The notes below the pieces were generated by a model. The model was not told the origin of the DNA. It searched no databases and worked only from the letters and a program-made list of their open reading frames with translations. The translations under genes were made by a program, and so were the position numbers. From Blastococcus sp. LR1 (GTDB lineage: Bacteria > Actinomycetota > Actinomycetes > Mycobacteriales > Geodermatophilaceae): a stretch of 64,000 nucleotides of DNA. Within the stretch, counting starts at the first letter, position 1. Every line of letters starts with the position of its first letter. Where the stretch lies: assembly GCF_020166105.1 (NCBI RefSeq), contig NZ_JAIUJY010000002.1, forward strand, positions 434,001 to 498,000, written 5' to 3'. Below are positions 50,767-58,838 of the stretch, piece by piece.

Positions 50767-53654
50767 GACTCCCCCACCAGCGCGAGGAACGCGTCCTCGA
50801 GCCGTCGTCGCGGCGTGAACTGGTCGACGGCGATCCCCGCGGACACCAGCGCCTGCAGGGCGTCGGAGCGGCGGGCGCCCTCGAGCTCGGCCACCAGACC
50901 CTCGTCGGTGCGGGACGCGGTCACCCCGGGCACCGCGCCGAGGACGGCGATGGCGCGGTCGGTGTCGGCGTCGTCGGCCAGGCCCACGAGCACCGATCCC
51001 CCGGTGCCGACGATCTCCTCCACGGTGCCCTGCACGATCTTCTGCCCCTTCGCCATGACGACGACGTGGCTGCAGGTCTGCTCGATCTCGCTGAGCAGGT
51101 GGCTGGAGACGATGACCGTGCGTCCGGTGGCCGCGTAGTCGCGCAGCACCTCGCGCATCGCGTGGATCTGCGGCGGGTCCAGCCCGTTGGTCGGCTCGTC
51201 GAGCACCAGCAGGTCGGGCAGGCCGAGCATCGCCTGCGCGATCGCGACCCGCTGGCGCATGCCCTGGCTGTAGCGGCGCACCGGGCGGTCGAGCGCCGAG
51301 CCCAGGCCGGCGACGGCGATCGCCTCCTCCATGTGCGCGTCCTCGAGCGGGCGGCCGGTGGCGGCCCAGTAGAGCGTGAGGTTGTCGCGGCCGGAGAGGT
51401 GCGGTTGCAGGCCGGTGCCCTCGACGAACGAGCCCAGCCGGGACAGCACCGGGGCGCCCGGGCCCGCCGCGTGGCCGAAGATGCTGATCCGCCCCTCGGT
51501 GGGCTTGATCAGGCCCATGAGCATGCGCAGCGACGTCGTCTTGCCGGCGCCGTTGGGGCCGAGCAGGCCGAGCACCTGACCGCGGCGGACCTCGAACGAC
51601 AGGTCCTTCACGGCGACGAAGCCGTCCTTGTAGGCCTTCGTCACGCCCTCGAAGCGCAGCGGGACGTCCTCGCCGTCGGGGTCGGCGACAGAGATCTGCC
51701 GACGGCGACGGGCACCCCACCACCGCGCGGCCAGCCAGCCGAGCAGGCCGAGCGCGGCGAGCACGCCCAGCAGGACCCACCAGCGCGACGAACCGCCGGT
51801 GTTCTCGGCCTGCCCACCCACCTCCGGAACGGCGAGGTCGGCCGCCGCGAGCCCGACCGAGTAGGCGCCGGCCGCGACGGGCAGCGCGTAGCCCTGGTCG
51901 GTCGAGGAGACGACGACCCGCATGGTGTGGCCGGCCTCGAACCGGTGCACGATCCCCGGAAGGGTGACCGAGACCCGCGTGGGGGCGGCCGGATCCGCGG
52001 AGACGCCGGTCAGGGCGAGTGGGGCGACCAGTCCGCTGGGCAGCGTCATGGTGCCGTCGGGGCCGACGTCGTAGAGCTTGGCGAACAGCGTGGCCGAGCC
52101 CTCCGGGGCCGCGATCTCGAGGTCCACGGTCGAGGCGCCGACGACCTCGAGGGCGGCGTCCAGCGGCTCGCTGTCGAAGGCGGCGAACTGGCCGGGAATC
52201 TCCAGGGTCGTCCCGCCGAGGGCGGACGTGAGGGCGCCCAGGCCGGGGACGGTGGTCAGGGCCGCGGGCGTTCCGCCGGCCGGGTTGACCACCGGCTGCA
52301 GGGGCCCCTCGAGCTGCACCTGACGGCGTGCGGAGGACTCCTCGCCCGCCAGGCCCGGGTAGCTGTCGGCGATGATCGTGCGGTTGCCGCCCTGCACCCG
52401 GCCGAGAGTGGCCCCGATGCCGGTGGGCGCCGGGTACTCGAAACCGGTGCCGGGGTCCTCGCCCTCGCCCCGCAGGTGCCAGTCGAACCAGCCGCCGACC
52501 TGCTCGCGCAGAGCCTCGGTCTGGCTGTCCGACGACTGCGAGTCGTGACCGCCGGCGAACCAGACCACCTTCACCGGCGTTCCGTTCGCGGCGATGCCGC
52601 GGGCGTTGGCGTCTGCCTGGCCGAGGCCGAACAGCGAGTCCTGGGTGCCCTGGATCAGCAGGGTGGGCGCCTCGATGCGGTCGAGCACGCCGGCCGGGCT
52701 GCTGCGGTCGAGGACCGCGGCGACCTCGGGCGTGAGCGTGCCCGCCTCCGCGGCGGCCTGGTAGGCGGTGCAGATGTCGACCCGGAACCGGCCGCAGGTG
52801 AGCAGCTGCTCCACCACCTCAGGGTTGCGGGCCGCGCGCTCCAGGAGCTCCGGCGGGATACCGCCCATGGAGCGCCCGCCGACCGGACCCGCCGAGGCCC
52901 CGTCGCCGCTCCCGCTCTCGTCGTCGGTACCCCCGCCGCCCCCGAAACCGCCGAGCAGGTCGCCGCCGGGCGCGGCCCCGATGCCGAAGAAGATGCCGGC
53001 CCAGAGCCGCTTGTAGACGCCGGCGTCCGCCGTCTGCGGAGTGGCGGCCACCGTGCCGGCCTCGGGGGTGCCGGTCTGCGAGGGGAACAGCGCCGTGGTA
53101 AGCGAGTTCCAGGTGATCTGCGGCGCGATCGCGTCGACCCGGTCGTCGTAGGCGGCGCCGAGCAGCGCCAGCCCGCCGCCGTAGGAGCCACCGGCGACGC
53201 CCACCCGCGGATCACCGTCGGCGTCGAGCTGCACGTCGTCGCGCTCGGCGAGCAGGTCCAGCAGGGTGGAGAGGTCCGCGATCTCGTAGCGGGGGTCGTT
53301 CAGACCGATCTGCCCGGTGCTCTCGCCGAAGCCGCGGGCGGAGAAGGTGAGCACCACGTAGCCCCGCTCGGCGAGCGCGGTGGCGTCATCGGCCACCGAC
53401 CTCTTGCTGCCACCGAACCCGTGCGCGAGGACGACCGCCGGAGCGGCTTCCTCGGTGTCGGGCAGGTACAGGGTGGTGTCGAGCTCGACGGCGTCCGCAC
53501 CGGAGCCGGAGGGGACGCGGGCGTCCTCGGTCCGGATCTCGGCGGCGGTCGCCGACGGCGCGAACGCGACAGTGGCGGAGGACAGGAGGACGGCGAGCAG
53601 GGCGGCGAGCGGAGCGCGTCCACCCGCACGCACGGGCCCGCGGAGGGAGCGCAC
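50763..53654 (-). CDS. Fusion: exported alpha/beta hydrolase, membrane helix, ABC ATPase
   Basis: 963 residues and the most unusual product here. Order: signal peptide (1-38, ending FAPSATAA), alpha/beta-hydrolase of the X-Pro dipeptidyl peptidase/CocE type (Ser157 in GGSYGG, Asp339 in GTQDSL, His370 in AGGHD), a Gly-rich insert (235-265), a PepX_C-like beta-jelly domain (about 500-612), a membrane helix (625-643), then a complete ABC ATPase: Walker A GPNGAGKT (699-706), signature YSQGMRQR (795-802), Walker B LLVLDEP (815-821), His852. With a cleaved signal and one stop-transfer helix the hydrolase lies outside and the ATPase inside. The permease gene overlaps the stop. GTG 53654 is the start. 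Such fusions may occur in relatives, but I know of no assigned function. Check for a sequencing-free frame: no stop or shift interrupts the join. Confidence 0.85.
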   Translation of the reverse strand: MRSLRGPVRAGGRAPLAALLAVLLSSATVAFAPSATAAEIRTEDARVPSGSGADAVELDTTLYLPDTEEAAPAVVLAHGFGGSKRSVADDATALAERGYVVLTFSARGFGESTGQIGLNDPRYEIADLSTLLDLLAERDDVQLDADGDPRVGVAGGSYGGGLALLGAAYDDRVDAIAPQITWNSLTTALFPSQTGTPEAGTVAATPQTADAGVYKRLWAGIFFGIGAAPGGDLLGGFGGGGGTDDESGSGDGASAGPVGGRSMGGIPPELLERAARNPEVVEQLLTCGRFRVDICTAYQAAAEAGTLTPEVAAVLDRSSPAGVLDRIEAPTLLIQGTQDSLFGLGQADANARGIAANGTPVKVVWFAGGHDSQSSDSQTEALREQVGGWFDWHLRGEGEDPGTGFEYPAPTGIGATLGRVQGGNRTIIADSYPGLAGEESSARRQVQLEGPLQPVVNPAGGTPAALTTVPGLGALTSALGGTTLEIPGQFAAFDSEPLDAALEVVGASTVDLEIAAPEGSATLFAKLYDVGPDGTMTLPSGLVAPLALTGVSADPAAPTRVSVTLPGIVHRFEAGHTMRVVVSSTDQGYALPVAAGAYSVGLAAADLAVPEVGGQAENTGGSSRWWVLLGVLAALGLLGWLAARWWGARRRRQISVADPDGEDVPLRFEGVTKAYKDGFVAVKDLSFEVRRGQVLGLLGPNGAGKTTSLRMLMGLIKPTEGRISIFGHAAGPGAPVLSRLGSFVEGTGLQPHLSGRDNLTLYWAATGRPLEDAHMEEAIAVAGLGSALDRPVRRYSQGMRQRVAIAQAMLGLPDLLVLDEPTNGLDPPQIHAMREVLRDYAATGRTVIVSSHLLSEIEQTCSHVVVMAKGQKIVQGTVEEIVGTGGSVLVGLADDADTDRAIAVLGAVPGVTASRTDEGLVAELEGARRSDALQALVSAGIAVDQFTPRRRLEDAFLALVGES

Positions 53655-53710
53655 GAAGCGCCCAACGGGCGGGACGCCGCGCGTGTTCCGCGCGGGCCGA
53701 CCCGTCTGCG

Positions 53711-55045
53711 TCAGGGCGTCCAGTTGCCGGTGGCGACGATGACCAAGCCCGGGGCCGGCACGCCGCTGACCTCGAAGAACCGGGCCGCGGGGCCGGCGAG
53801 CTCGGGGAACTGCTGCTGCAGCGCGACCGCGGCCTGGCGCTGCGCCTCGTCGCCCTCGGTGAAGAAGACGGTGGTGGCGGCGACCGGGCTGCCCTCGTAG
53901 GCGCCGACGCCCGGGGACTCCCAGCCCCCGGCGACGACGGCGGAGGAGATCTTGCCGGCGAGGCCGGTGACGTCGGTGGCGTTGAGGACGGTCACGGGGA
54001 GCTTGCCGCCCACCGGGGCCTCGGGCTCCAGCGAGATCGGCTCGTTGGCCAGCGGCGGCAGCTCCGCGGTCGGGGCGACCGGGGCGGCGACGGTGGTCGG
54101 GGCGGACGGAGTCTGCGTGCTCGTCTCCTGCGCCGGCGGCTGGGTCACGGTGTAGACGCCGAGGACGGCGAGCGCGACGACCGCCATGGCGACCAGGCTC
54201 TTGAGGACGAGCCGCGGCTTGTGCTCCTCCTCGTCCTCGAAGATGACCTCCGGGGTGCCGTTCTTCTTGGCGGCCCGGCGGCGGGCGGAGTCGGCGGCCT
54301 GACGCTCGGCGCGGTAGGCGGCGCGGCCGGCCTTGGTGGCGCCGCTGGCCGGGCCACGGACGGCGGCGGGAGCGCCCTCGGCGTCGAGGTCGTCGTACTC
54401 GTCCGCGAGGGCCTCGTCGTAGTCGTCGAACTCGTCGACGTCGGCGGCGCGCGTCGAGACGACGTTCCGCTCGGGGATCGCGGTGGTCATCGGCGGCACC
54501 AGCGCCTGCGGCAGGTCGAGATCCGTGCCGAGGTCGAAGGCGCCGCGCCGCGCCGCGTCGGCGCGGGAGGGCTTGGTCCAGTCGCCGTAGGACGACGACG
54601 GGGCGCCCGTCGGAGTGGTCTGGCGCGGAACGCGGGGAGCCCGGGGTGCCGGGCGCGGGGCGCGGCTCGGACCCGTGGTCACCAGGGCCTCGTCCTCCAC
54701 CCAGGAACCGGACGGCGTCAGCGACGGCGCAGCGGCCTTGGCAGCGGAGTGGACCGGCTTCGGGAGGAGCGCCTCACCGGAGGGCGCCGACACCCGTGCG
54801 TCGGCGGCGCGAGCGGGCACGGCCAGCCCGATCCGCGGCTCGGCAGCCGGAACGGGGCGAGCCGGGGCGACCGGGGGTCGCGGCGCGGGCGCACCGCCGG
54901 GGCGGGCGCCGACCGGAACCGGGGGCAGCGGCAGGCGCGAGCGGGAGCCCTGCGGCGCGCGCTCGGCCGGAGGCGTCCCGAGCAGGACGTCACGACGACC
55001 CGACCGATCACGATCCCGGGTGGTCGGATGATCGCTCATCCCCAT
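53711..55045 (-). CDS. LytR_C-domain membrane protein
   Basis: 444 residues. A long disordered Pro/Arg-rich cytoplasmic head (1-290) contains an acidic patch (DEFDDYDEALADEYDDLD) and a basic helix (AGRAAYRAERQAADSARRRA). A single membrane helix follows (LVLKSLVAMAVVALAVLGVY, about 295-315), then a Thr/Pro linker and a carboxy-terminal LytR_C domain (KLPVTVLNATDVTGLAGKIS to the end). That domain occurs at the end of LytR-CpsA-Psr and related envelope proteins; alone it is thought to bind cell-wall material. No catalytic LCP domain is present. ATG 55045 or ATG 55039 (two codons in). Envelope function suits its neighbour, the hydrolase-ABC fusion 56 bases downstream. Confidence 0.82.
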   Translation of the reverse strand: MGMSDHPTTRDRDRSGRRDVLLGTPPAERAPQGSRSRLPLPPVPVGARPGGAPAPRPPVAPARPVPAAEPRIGLAVPARAADARVSAPSGEALLPKPVHSAAKAAAPSLTPSGSWVEDEALVTTGPSRAPRPAPRAPRVPRQTTPTGAPSSSYGDWTKPSRADAARRGAFDLGTDLDLPQALVPPMTTAIPERNVVSTRAADVDEFDDYDEALADEYDDLDAEGAPAAVRGPASGATKAGRAAYRAERQAADSARRRAAKKNGTPEVIFEDEEEHKPRLVLKSLVAMAVVALAVLGVYTVTQPPAQETSTQTPSAPTTVAAPVAPTAELPPLANEPISLEPEAPVGGKLPVTVLNATDVTGLAGKISSAVVAGGWESPGVGAYEGSPVAATTVFFTEGDEAQRQAAVALQQQFPELAGPAARFFEVSGVPAPGLVIVATGNWTP

Positions 55046-55161
55046 GACAGGGCGCGATCCCTCGGGGGTATCGGTCCTGCGCCGCCCAGCGGCTGCAGGA
55101 GCGTTCCCCTGGTCTACTCCGTCACTGCCTGACGCGGCGTGCCTGCCCACGGTGAGCAAAT

Positions 55162-55500
55162 CTAATCCATGTAATTCGCCTTGCCCAGGACCTGAGACGA
55201 ACGCGTTCGTTGACGCGCCGAACGGAGACGTCGGAGCCGCTGCACGAGCACCGGGTCGGCGGCCAGCGCCTCGGGCCGTTCGACCAGGGCGTTGAGCGCC
55301 TGGTAGTACCGGGTGGCCGTGGTTCCGAACTGGTCCCGGATCGCCGTCTCCTTGGCACCGGCCCGCCGCCACCACTGCCGCTCGAACCGGAGCACGTCGT
55401 GCTCCCGGCGGGAAAGCCCTGCCGCCCCCACCTGCGGGAACGCCTCCCCGGGACCGTCTGCCCGGGGCTGGGGGACCACTGGTGCCGGGTCGCTGCTCAT
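55162..55500 (-). CDS. DUF3263 protein (HTH-like)
   Basis: 112 residues; DUF3263 covers about 33-90 with LSRREHDVLRFERQWWRRAG followed by AKETAIRDQFGTTATRYYQA, which reads like a DNA-binding helix-turn-helix. The family is confined to actinomycetes and widely kept, but no target is known. A Pro-rich head of about 30 residues precedes it. ATG 55500 is given; an upstream in-frame GTG (55575) is outside the domain. It is in the same direction as the LytR_C gene, 117 bases upstream, so they might share a transcript. Confidence 0.82.
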   Translation of the reverse strand: MSSDPAPVVPQPRADGPGEAFPQVGAAGLSRREHDVLRFERQWWRRAGAKETAIRDQFGTTATRYYQALNALVERPEALAADPVLVQRLRRLRSARQRTRSSQVLGKANYMD

Positions 55501-55618
55501 CGCTGGTTCCGCCTCTTCCCTGCCCGCCGCCGGGATGTCCCGGACGGCTACGAAAGCGACCGTAGCGCCGCCCACCGACAGTTCCCGGGCAGCGCCGCGG
55601 CGGGTCCGCGGAGCGGGC

Positions 55619-56536
55619 TCAGGGGGTGGGAACCAGAGCCTCCCGTGACCTCCGTCGCGCGCCGGCTCGGGCGTGTCGCAGGCTGTCCGCGGTGAACACC
55701 GCCAGCGCGACCCAGACGATCACGAAACCGGCCAGCCGGGCCGGTGGCATCGGCTCCCCGTAGACGAAGACCCCGATCGACAGCTGCATCAGCGGCGTCA
55801 GGTACTGCAGCAGGCCGACGGTGGACAGCGGGATCCGTCGGGCCGCGGTCGCGAAGAGCAGCAGCGGGATCGCCGTCGCGATCCCCGAGCTCATGAGCAG
55901 CAGCGCGTGTCCCGACCCGGCGGTGGCGAACGTTCCGTCACCTCCGCCGTGGAGGACGGCCAGGATCGCCGCGGCCGGCAGCGCGACGAGCGCCGTCTCC
56001 AGGAACAGCCCCGGAGCCGCCTCGACCACCACCAGCTTCTTCATCAGGCCGTAGAGGCCGAAGCTCGCGGCCAGCCCCAGCGCGATCCAGGGCGGCCGTC
56101 CGTAGTCGATGGTCAGCACCAGGACGGCGACGGTGGCGATGCCGACGGCGACCCACTGGAGCGGCCGCAGCCGCTCGCTGAACACCACGACCCCGAGCAG
56201 CACGCTGACGAGCGGGTTGATGAAGTAACCGAGCGAGGTCTCGACGACCTGCCCGGAGTTCACGCCGTGGACGAAGAGCAGCCAGTTGCCCATCAAGAAC
56301 ACCGCGGCGCCGGCCAGGATCAGCAGACTGCGGCCGCTCCGGGCCGCGGCACGGACGTGCCCCCACCGGCGCACGACGGTCAGCAGGATGCCGACGAAGA
56401 GCAGCGACCAGACCACCCGGTGGGCGACGATCTCCAGCCCGCCGGACGGCTCCAGCAGGGGGAAGTAGAGCGGGAACAGCCCCCAGAGCGCGTAGGCGCC
56501 GATCCCGGAGACCACCCCCAGGCGACGCTCGTCCAC
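55619..56536 (-). CDS. rarD: RarD/EamA-family transporter
   Basis: 305 residues, ten membrane helices in two EamA halves. RarD markers are GAYALWGLFPLYFPLLEPSG near the start, LLFVHGVNSGQVVETSLGYF (the conserved N-W/N-x-x-x-S-L-G-Y-x-I-N-P block) and PLMQLSIGVFVYGEPM in the second half. RarD was named for chloramphenicol sensitivity, but the transported compound is not known. GTG 56536 is seven bases after TACGGT (56544-56549, minus strand), a leaderless start. Divergent from the DUF5313 gene. Confidence 0.88.
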   Translation of the reverse strand: MDERRLGVVSGIGAYALWGLFPLYFPLLEPSGGLEIVAHRVVWSLLFVGILLTVVRRWGHVRAAARSGRSLLILAGAAVFLMGNWLLFVHGVNSGQVVETSLGYFINPLVSVLLGVVVFSERLRPLQWVAVGIATVAVLVLTIDYGRPPWIALGLAASFGLYGLMKKLVVVEAAPGLFLETALVALPAAAILAVLHGGGDGTFATAGSGHALLLMSSGIATAIPLLLFATAARRIPLSTVGLLQYLTPLMQLSIGVFVYGEPMPPARLAGFVIVWVALAVFTADSLRHARAGARRRSREALVPTP

Positions 56537-56601
56537 GCACCGCACCGTACGCCGGGCCTCCCGATCGACAGCACGCAACCGGATCGGCCTACCGTCGGTG
56601 C

Positions 56602-57000
56602 GTGAGCAGCTCGCGGCCCGATCCCCTGCGGTGGATCTGGTACGCCCTCGGCGGCGGCCTCCCCCGGCGGCTCTCGCCCTGGGTGCTGGAGGACACCACC
56701 CGGCGCACCTGGGTGTGGCGGCACCTGGCCCGTGCGGTGGTCCAGCTCAGCCCGCTGGTGCTGATCTGCCTGCTGGCCATCCCGGTGCCGCTGAGCGACC
56801 GGATCTCCGCCGCCGTCGGGGGCCTCCTGCTCGGGCTGCTGTTCTCGCTGGCCTACATGGTCGAGACGATCGAGCACCGCGTGGCGAAGGCCGGCTACGA
56901 ACCGGGGACGGCGGCCCGGCTGCGCGCCCGCCGCGCCGAGCGCGAGCGGCTCGAACGACTCTCGCCCTACCGCCGCGACGGCTCGGGCAGCTTCGACTGA
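56602..57000 (+). CDS. DUF5313 membrane protein
   Basis: 132 residues matching the actinobacterial DUF5313 family: RPDPLRWIWYALGGGLPRRL, WVLEDTTRRTWVWRHLARAV, then two membrane helices (LSPLVLICLLAIPVP and GLLLGLLFSLAYMVETIEH) and a basic tail (RLRARRAERERLERLSPYRR). Function unknown. GTG 56602 is six bases after TACCGT (56590-56595), leaderless. The stop codon abuts the 3' end of tRNA-Thr on the other strand, sharing one base. Confidence 0.83.
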   Translation: MSSSRPDPLRWIWYALGGGLPRRLSPWVLEDTTRRTWVWRHLARAVVQLSPLVLICLLAIPVPLSDRISAAVGGLLLGLLFSLAYMVETIEHRVAKAGYEPGTAARLRARRAERERLERLSPYRRDGSGSFD

Positions 57001-57072
57001 GCCGACGAGGGGACTCGAACCCCTAACCGCCCGATTACAAGTCGGGTGCGCTACCAGTTGCGCCACGCCGGC
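57000..57072 (-). tRNA. tRNA-Thr (anticodon UGU)
   Basis: Minus-strand cloverleaf of 72 bases plus a discriminator U. The acceptor stem GCCGGCG/CGTCGGC has one G-U pair; the D arm is GCGC-8-GCGC, the anticodon arm CCCGA-CTTGTAA-TCGGG (anticodon TGT at 57037-57039), the variable loop five bases and the T arm AGGGG-TTCGAGT-CCCCT. CCA is not encoded. The discriminator base is also the last base of the DUF5313 stop codon. It decodes ACA and other Thr codons. Confidence 0.97.
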
Positions 57073-57120
57073 GGTGACCACCGCCGGTGGCCGCGTCGAT
57101 CGTAGGTGCCCGCCGAGGGC

Positions 57121-57813
57121 TCAGGCCGCCTCGGTCTCCGCGCTGGGGTCGGCGCGCGGCGGCTCCGACCGCAGATAGCCGGCCGGGTCGGCGCTGGCCA
57201 GGGGCCCCGCCGCCATCCAGCGCGCGAACCCGGCGGGATCCCGCCGCTCCAGTTCGTCCAGCACCTGCGCGCGGCGGGCGACCAGGCCCTGCCGGGCGGC
57301 CGGCGCCAGAGCACCCTGCAGGACCGAGCCAGAGCGCAGCCACTCCTCCGCCAGGTCACCGGTGCTCAGCTCGTCCACGGTCGGGACCGGTCCTCGCAGG
57401 GAGCCCGCGGGCCGGGAGGAGGCTCCGGCCAGGCGTCCGGCTGCGGGTCCGGCCAGGGCGGCGCGGAGCCGGCGCTCGCGGAGCCACCGGTTCGTCGCCC
57501 AGCCGGCCCCGGCGAGACCGACCAGCAGCACCGCCGCCCCGCCGCCCGCGAGCATCGCCGTCCCGCTGAGGACGAGGAGCGTGACGACGGTGACCGCGAC
57601 GCCCAGCAGCGCGGACTCCAGCACCGACCGGCGGCGGGGCTCCACCGTCTCCCGCGCGACACCCGCCGTCACGCAGCCGGCCATGGCCCCGGAGACGAGC
57701 ACGGCCATCAGGCCGGGGCCGCGCAGCGCGATGCCGCCGACCACCGAGAGAGCGGCGACGAGGACCAGACCGATGCCGGCGAGGAACCGGAGCAGGGGAC
57801 CACGGACGGGCAC
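57121..57813 (-). CDS. Hypothetical membrane protein
   Basis: 230 residues. Four membrane helices in the first half (about 8-28, 33-52, 64-85, 88-105, for example LLGVAVTVVTLLVLSGTAML) and a soluble helical carboxy half that begins after the positively charged RWLRERRLRAALAGP and ends with DPSAETEAA. No family recognised. GTG 57813 has GGAGG seven to eight bases upstream. It is alone between the tRNA and the divergent permease gene. Confidence 0.7.
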   Translation of the reverse strand: MPVRGPLLRFLAGIGLVLVAALSVVGGIALRGPGLMAVLVSGAMAGCVTAGVARETVEPRRRSVLESALLGVAVTVVTLLVLSGTAMLAGGGAAVLLVGLAGAGWATNRWLRERRLRAALAGPAAGRLAGASSRPAGSLRGPVPTVDELSTGDLAEEWLRSGSVLQGALAPAARQGLVARRAQVLDELERRDPAGFARWMAAGPLASADPAGYLRSEPPRADPSAETEAA

Positions 57814-57954
57814 GAGCAGCCTCCACGGCAGAAGTTGGGGCGGTGCGGCCCGCCGGACGGGGCACTACCCGGCGAGAGGTCGTGTTGCACACGGGGTCAG
57901 CGGACGATCACCCGCTCCCGGACGGGCGCGTGCCGACCGGCAGGATCTGGCGTC

Positions 57955-58728
57955 GTGGGGTCCTCCGTGGTCGTCGTCGACGTCCGGCTCGCCGTCGTCC
58001 TCGTGCTCCTGACCGCGCTGGCGGCGGGAAGCGGACGGCTGTCGGGGCTCGGCGAGGACCGCAGCGTGCTCGTGGCCGCCGTTCGCGCGACTGTCCAGCT
58101 GGCCGCGGTGTCCGCGGTGCTGCTCCTCGTCGTCGGCTCGCTGGAGCTCTCCGCCCTGTTCGTGCTGCTGATGGTCTCCGTCGCCACGGCCACGGCCGCC
58201 GGCCGGACCACCGGTCGTCCCCTGCGCTCCCCCGGCGCCGCCCGCCGGCTGCTCGCCACCGCGCTCCCCGTCGTCGGCGGGGCGGCGCCCGTGGTCGGGC
58301 TCGTCCTCGCCAGCGGCACCGTGCCGCTGCGGGGCGAGGCGGTCATCCCCATCGCCGGGATCCTGATCGGCGGCGCCATGAGCGCCACCTCGCTGGCCGG
58401 CCGCCGGCTGCGCGACGAGCTCGACCGCCGGTCCGGGGAGGTGGAGGCCGGGCTCGCCCTGGGCCTCCTCCCCCGCGACGCGGTGCTGCTCGTCGCCCGC
58501 CCCGTGGCCGGCACCGCGCTGATCCCCCCGCTGGACCAGACGCGCACCGTCGGGCTGGTCACGCTGCCCGGCGCGTTCGTCGGGGTGCTGCTCGGTGGCG
58601 GCACGCCGCTCGAGGCGGGGGCGGCGCAGCTGCTGGTGCTCCTCGGCCTGCTCGCCGCGGAGGTGCTCGCGGTCTGGGCGGTCACCGAGATGGTGGCCCG
58701 CGGCCGACTGCTCCCCGTCCCCCGCTAG
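57955..58728 (+). CDS. UPF0014/FetB-type membrane protein
   Basis: 257 residues with seven or so membrane helices, of the UPF0014 family whose E. coli member FetB is the membrane half of an ABC system linked to iron homeostasis. Conserved text: SVLVAAVRATVQLAAVSAVL, IPIAGILIGGAMSATSLAGR and LVTLPGAFVGVLLGGGTPLE. No FetA ATPase is adjacent, so the partner must be elsewhere, as in other actinomycetes. GTG 57955 is the start, with CAGGAT eight bases upstream; GTG 57967 is also possible. Confidence 0.85.
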   Translation: MGSSVVVVDVRLAVVLVLLTALAAGSGRLSGLGEDRSVLVAAVRATVQLAAVSAVLLLVVGSLELSALFVLLMVSVATATAAGRTTGRPLRSPGAARRLLATALPVVGGAAPVVGLVLASGTVPLRGEAVIPIAGILIGGAMSATSLAGRRLRDELDRRSGEVEAGLALGLLPRDAVLLVARPVAGTALIPPLDQTRTVGLVTLPGAFVGVLLGGGTPLEAGAAQLLVLLGLLAAEVLAVWAVTEMVARGRLLPVPR

Positions 58729-58838
58729 GCCCGGCGCCCAGCAGACTCACAGCCCTCGTCCAGCGACGCACCAGCGCACCGGCGGACAGTGGTACCGACA
58801 GCGCGACCGGACGGTCGTGCCAGGAGAGGATCGGACCC

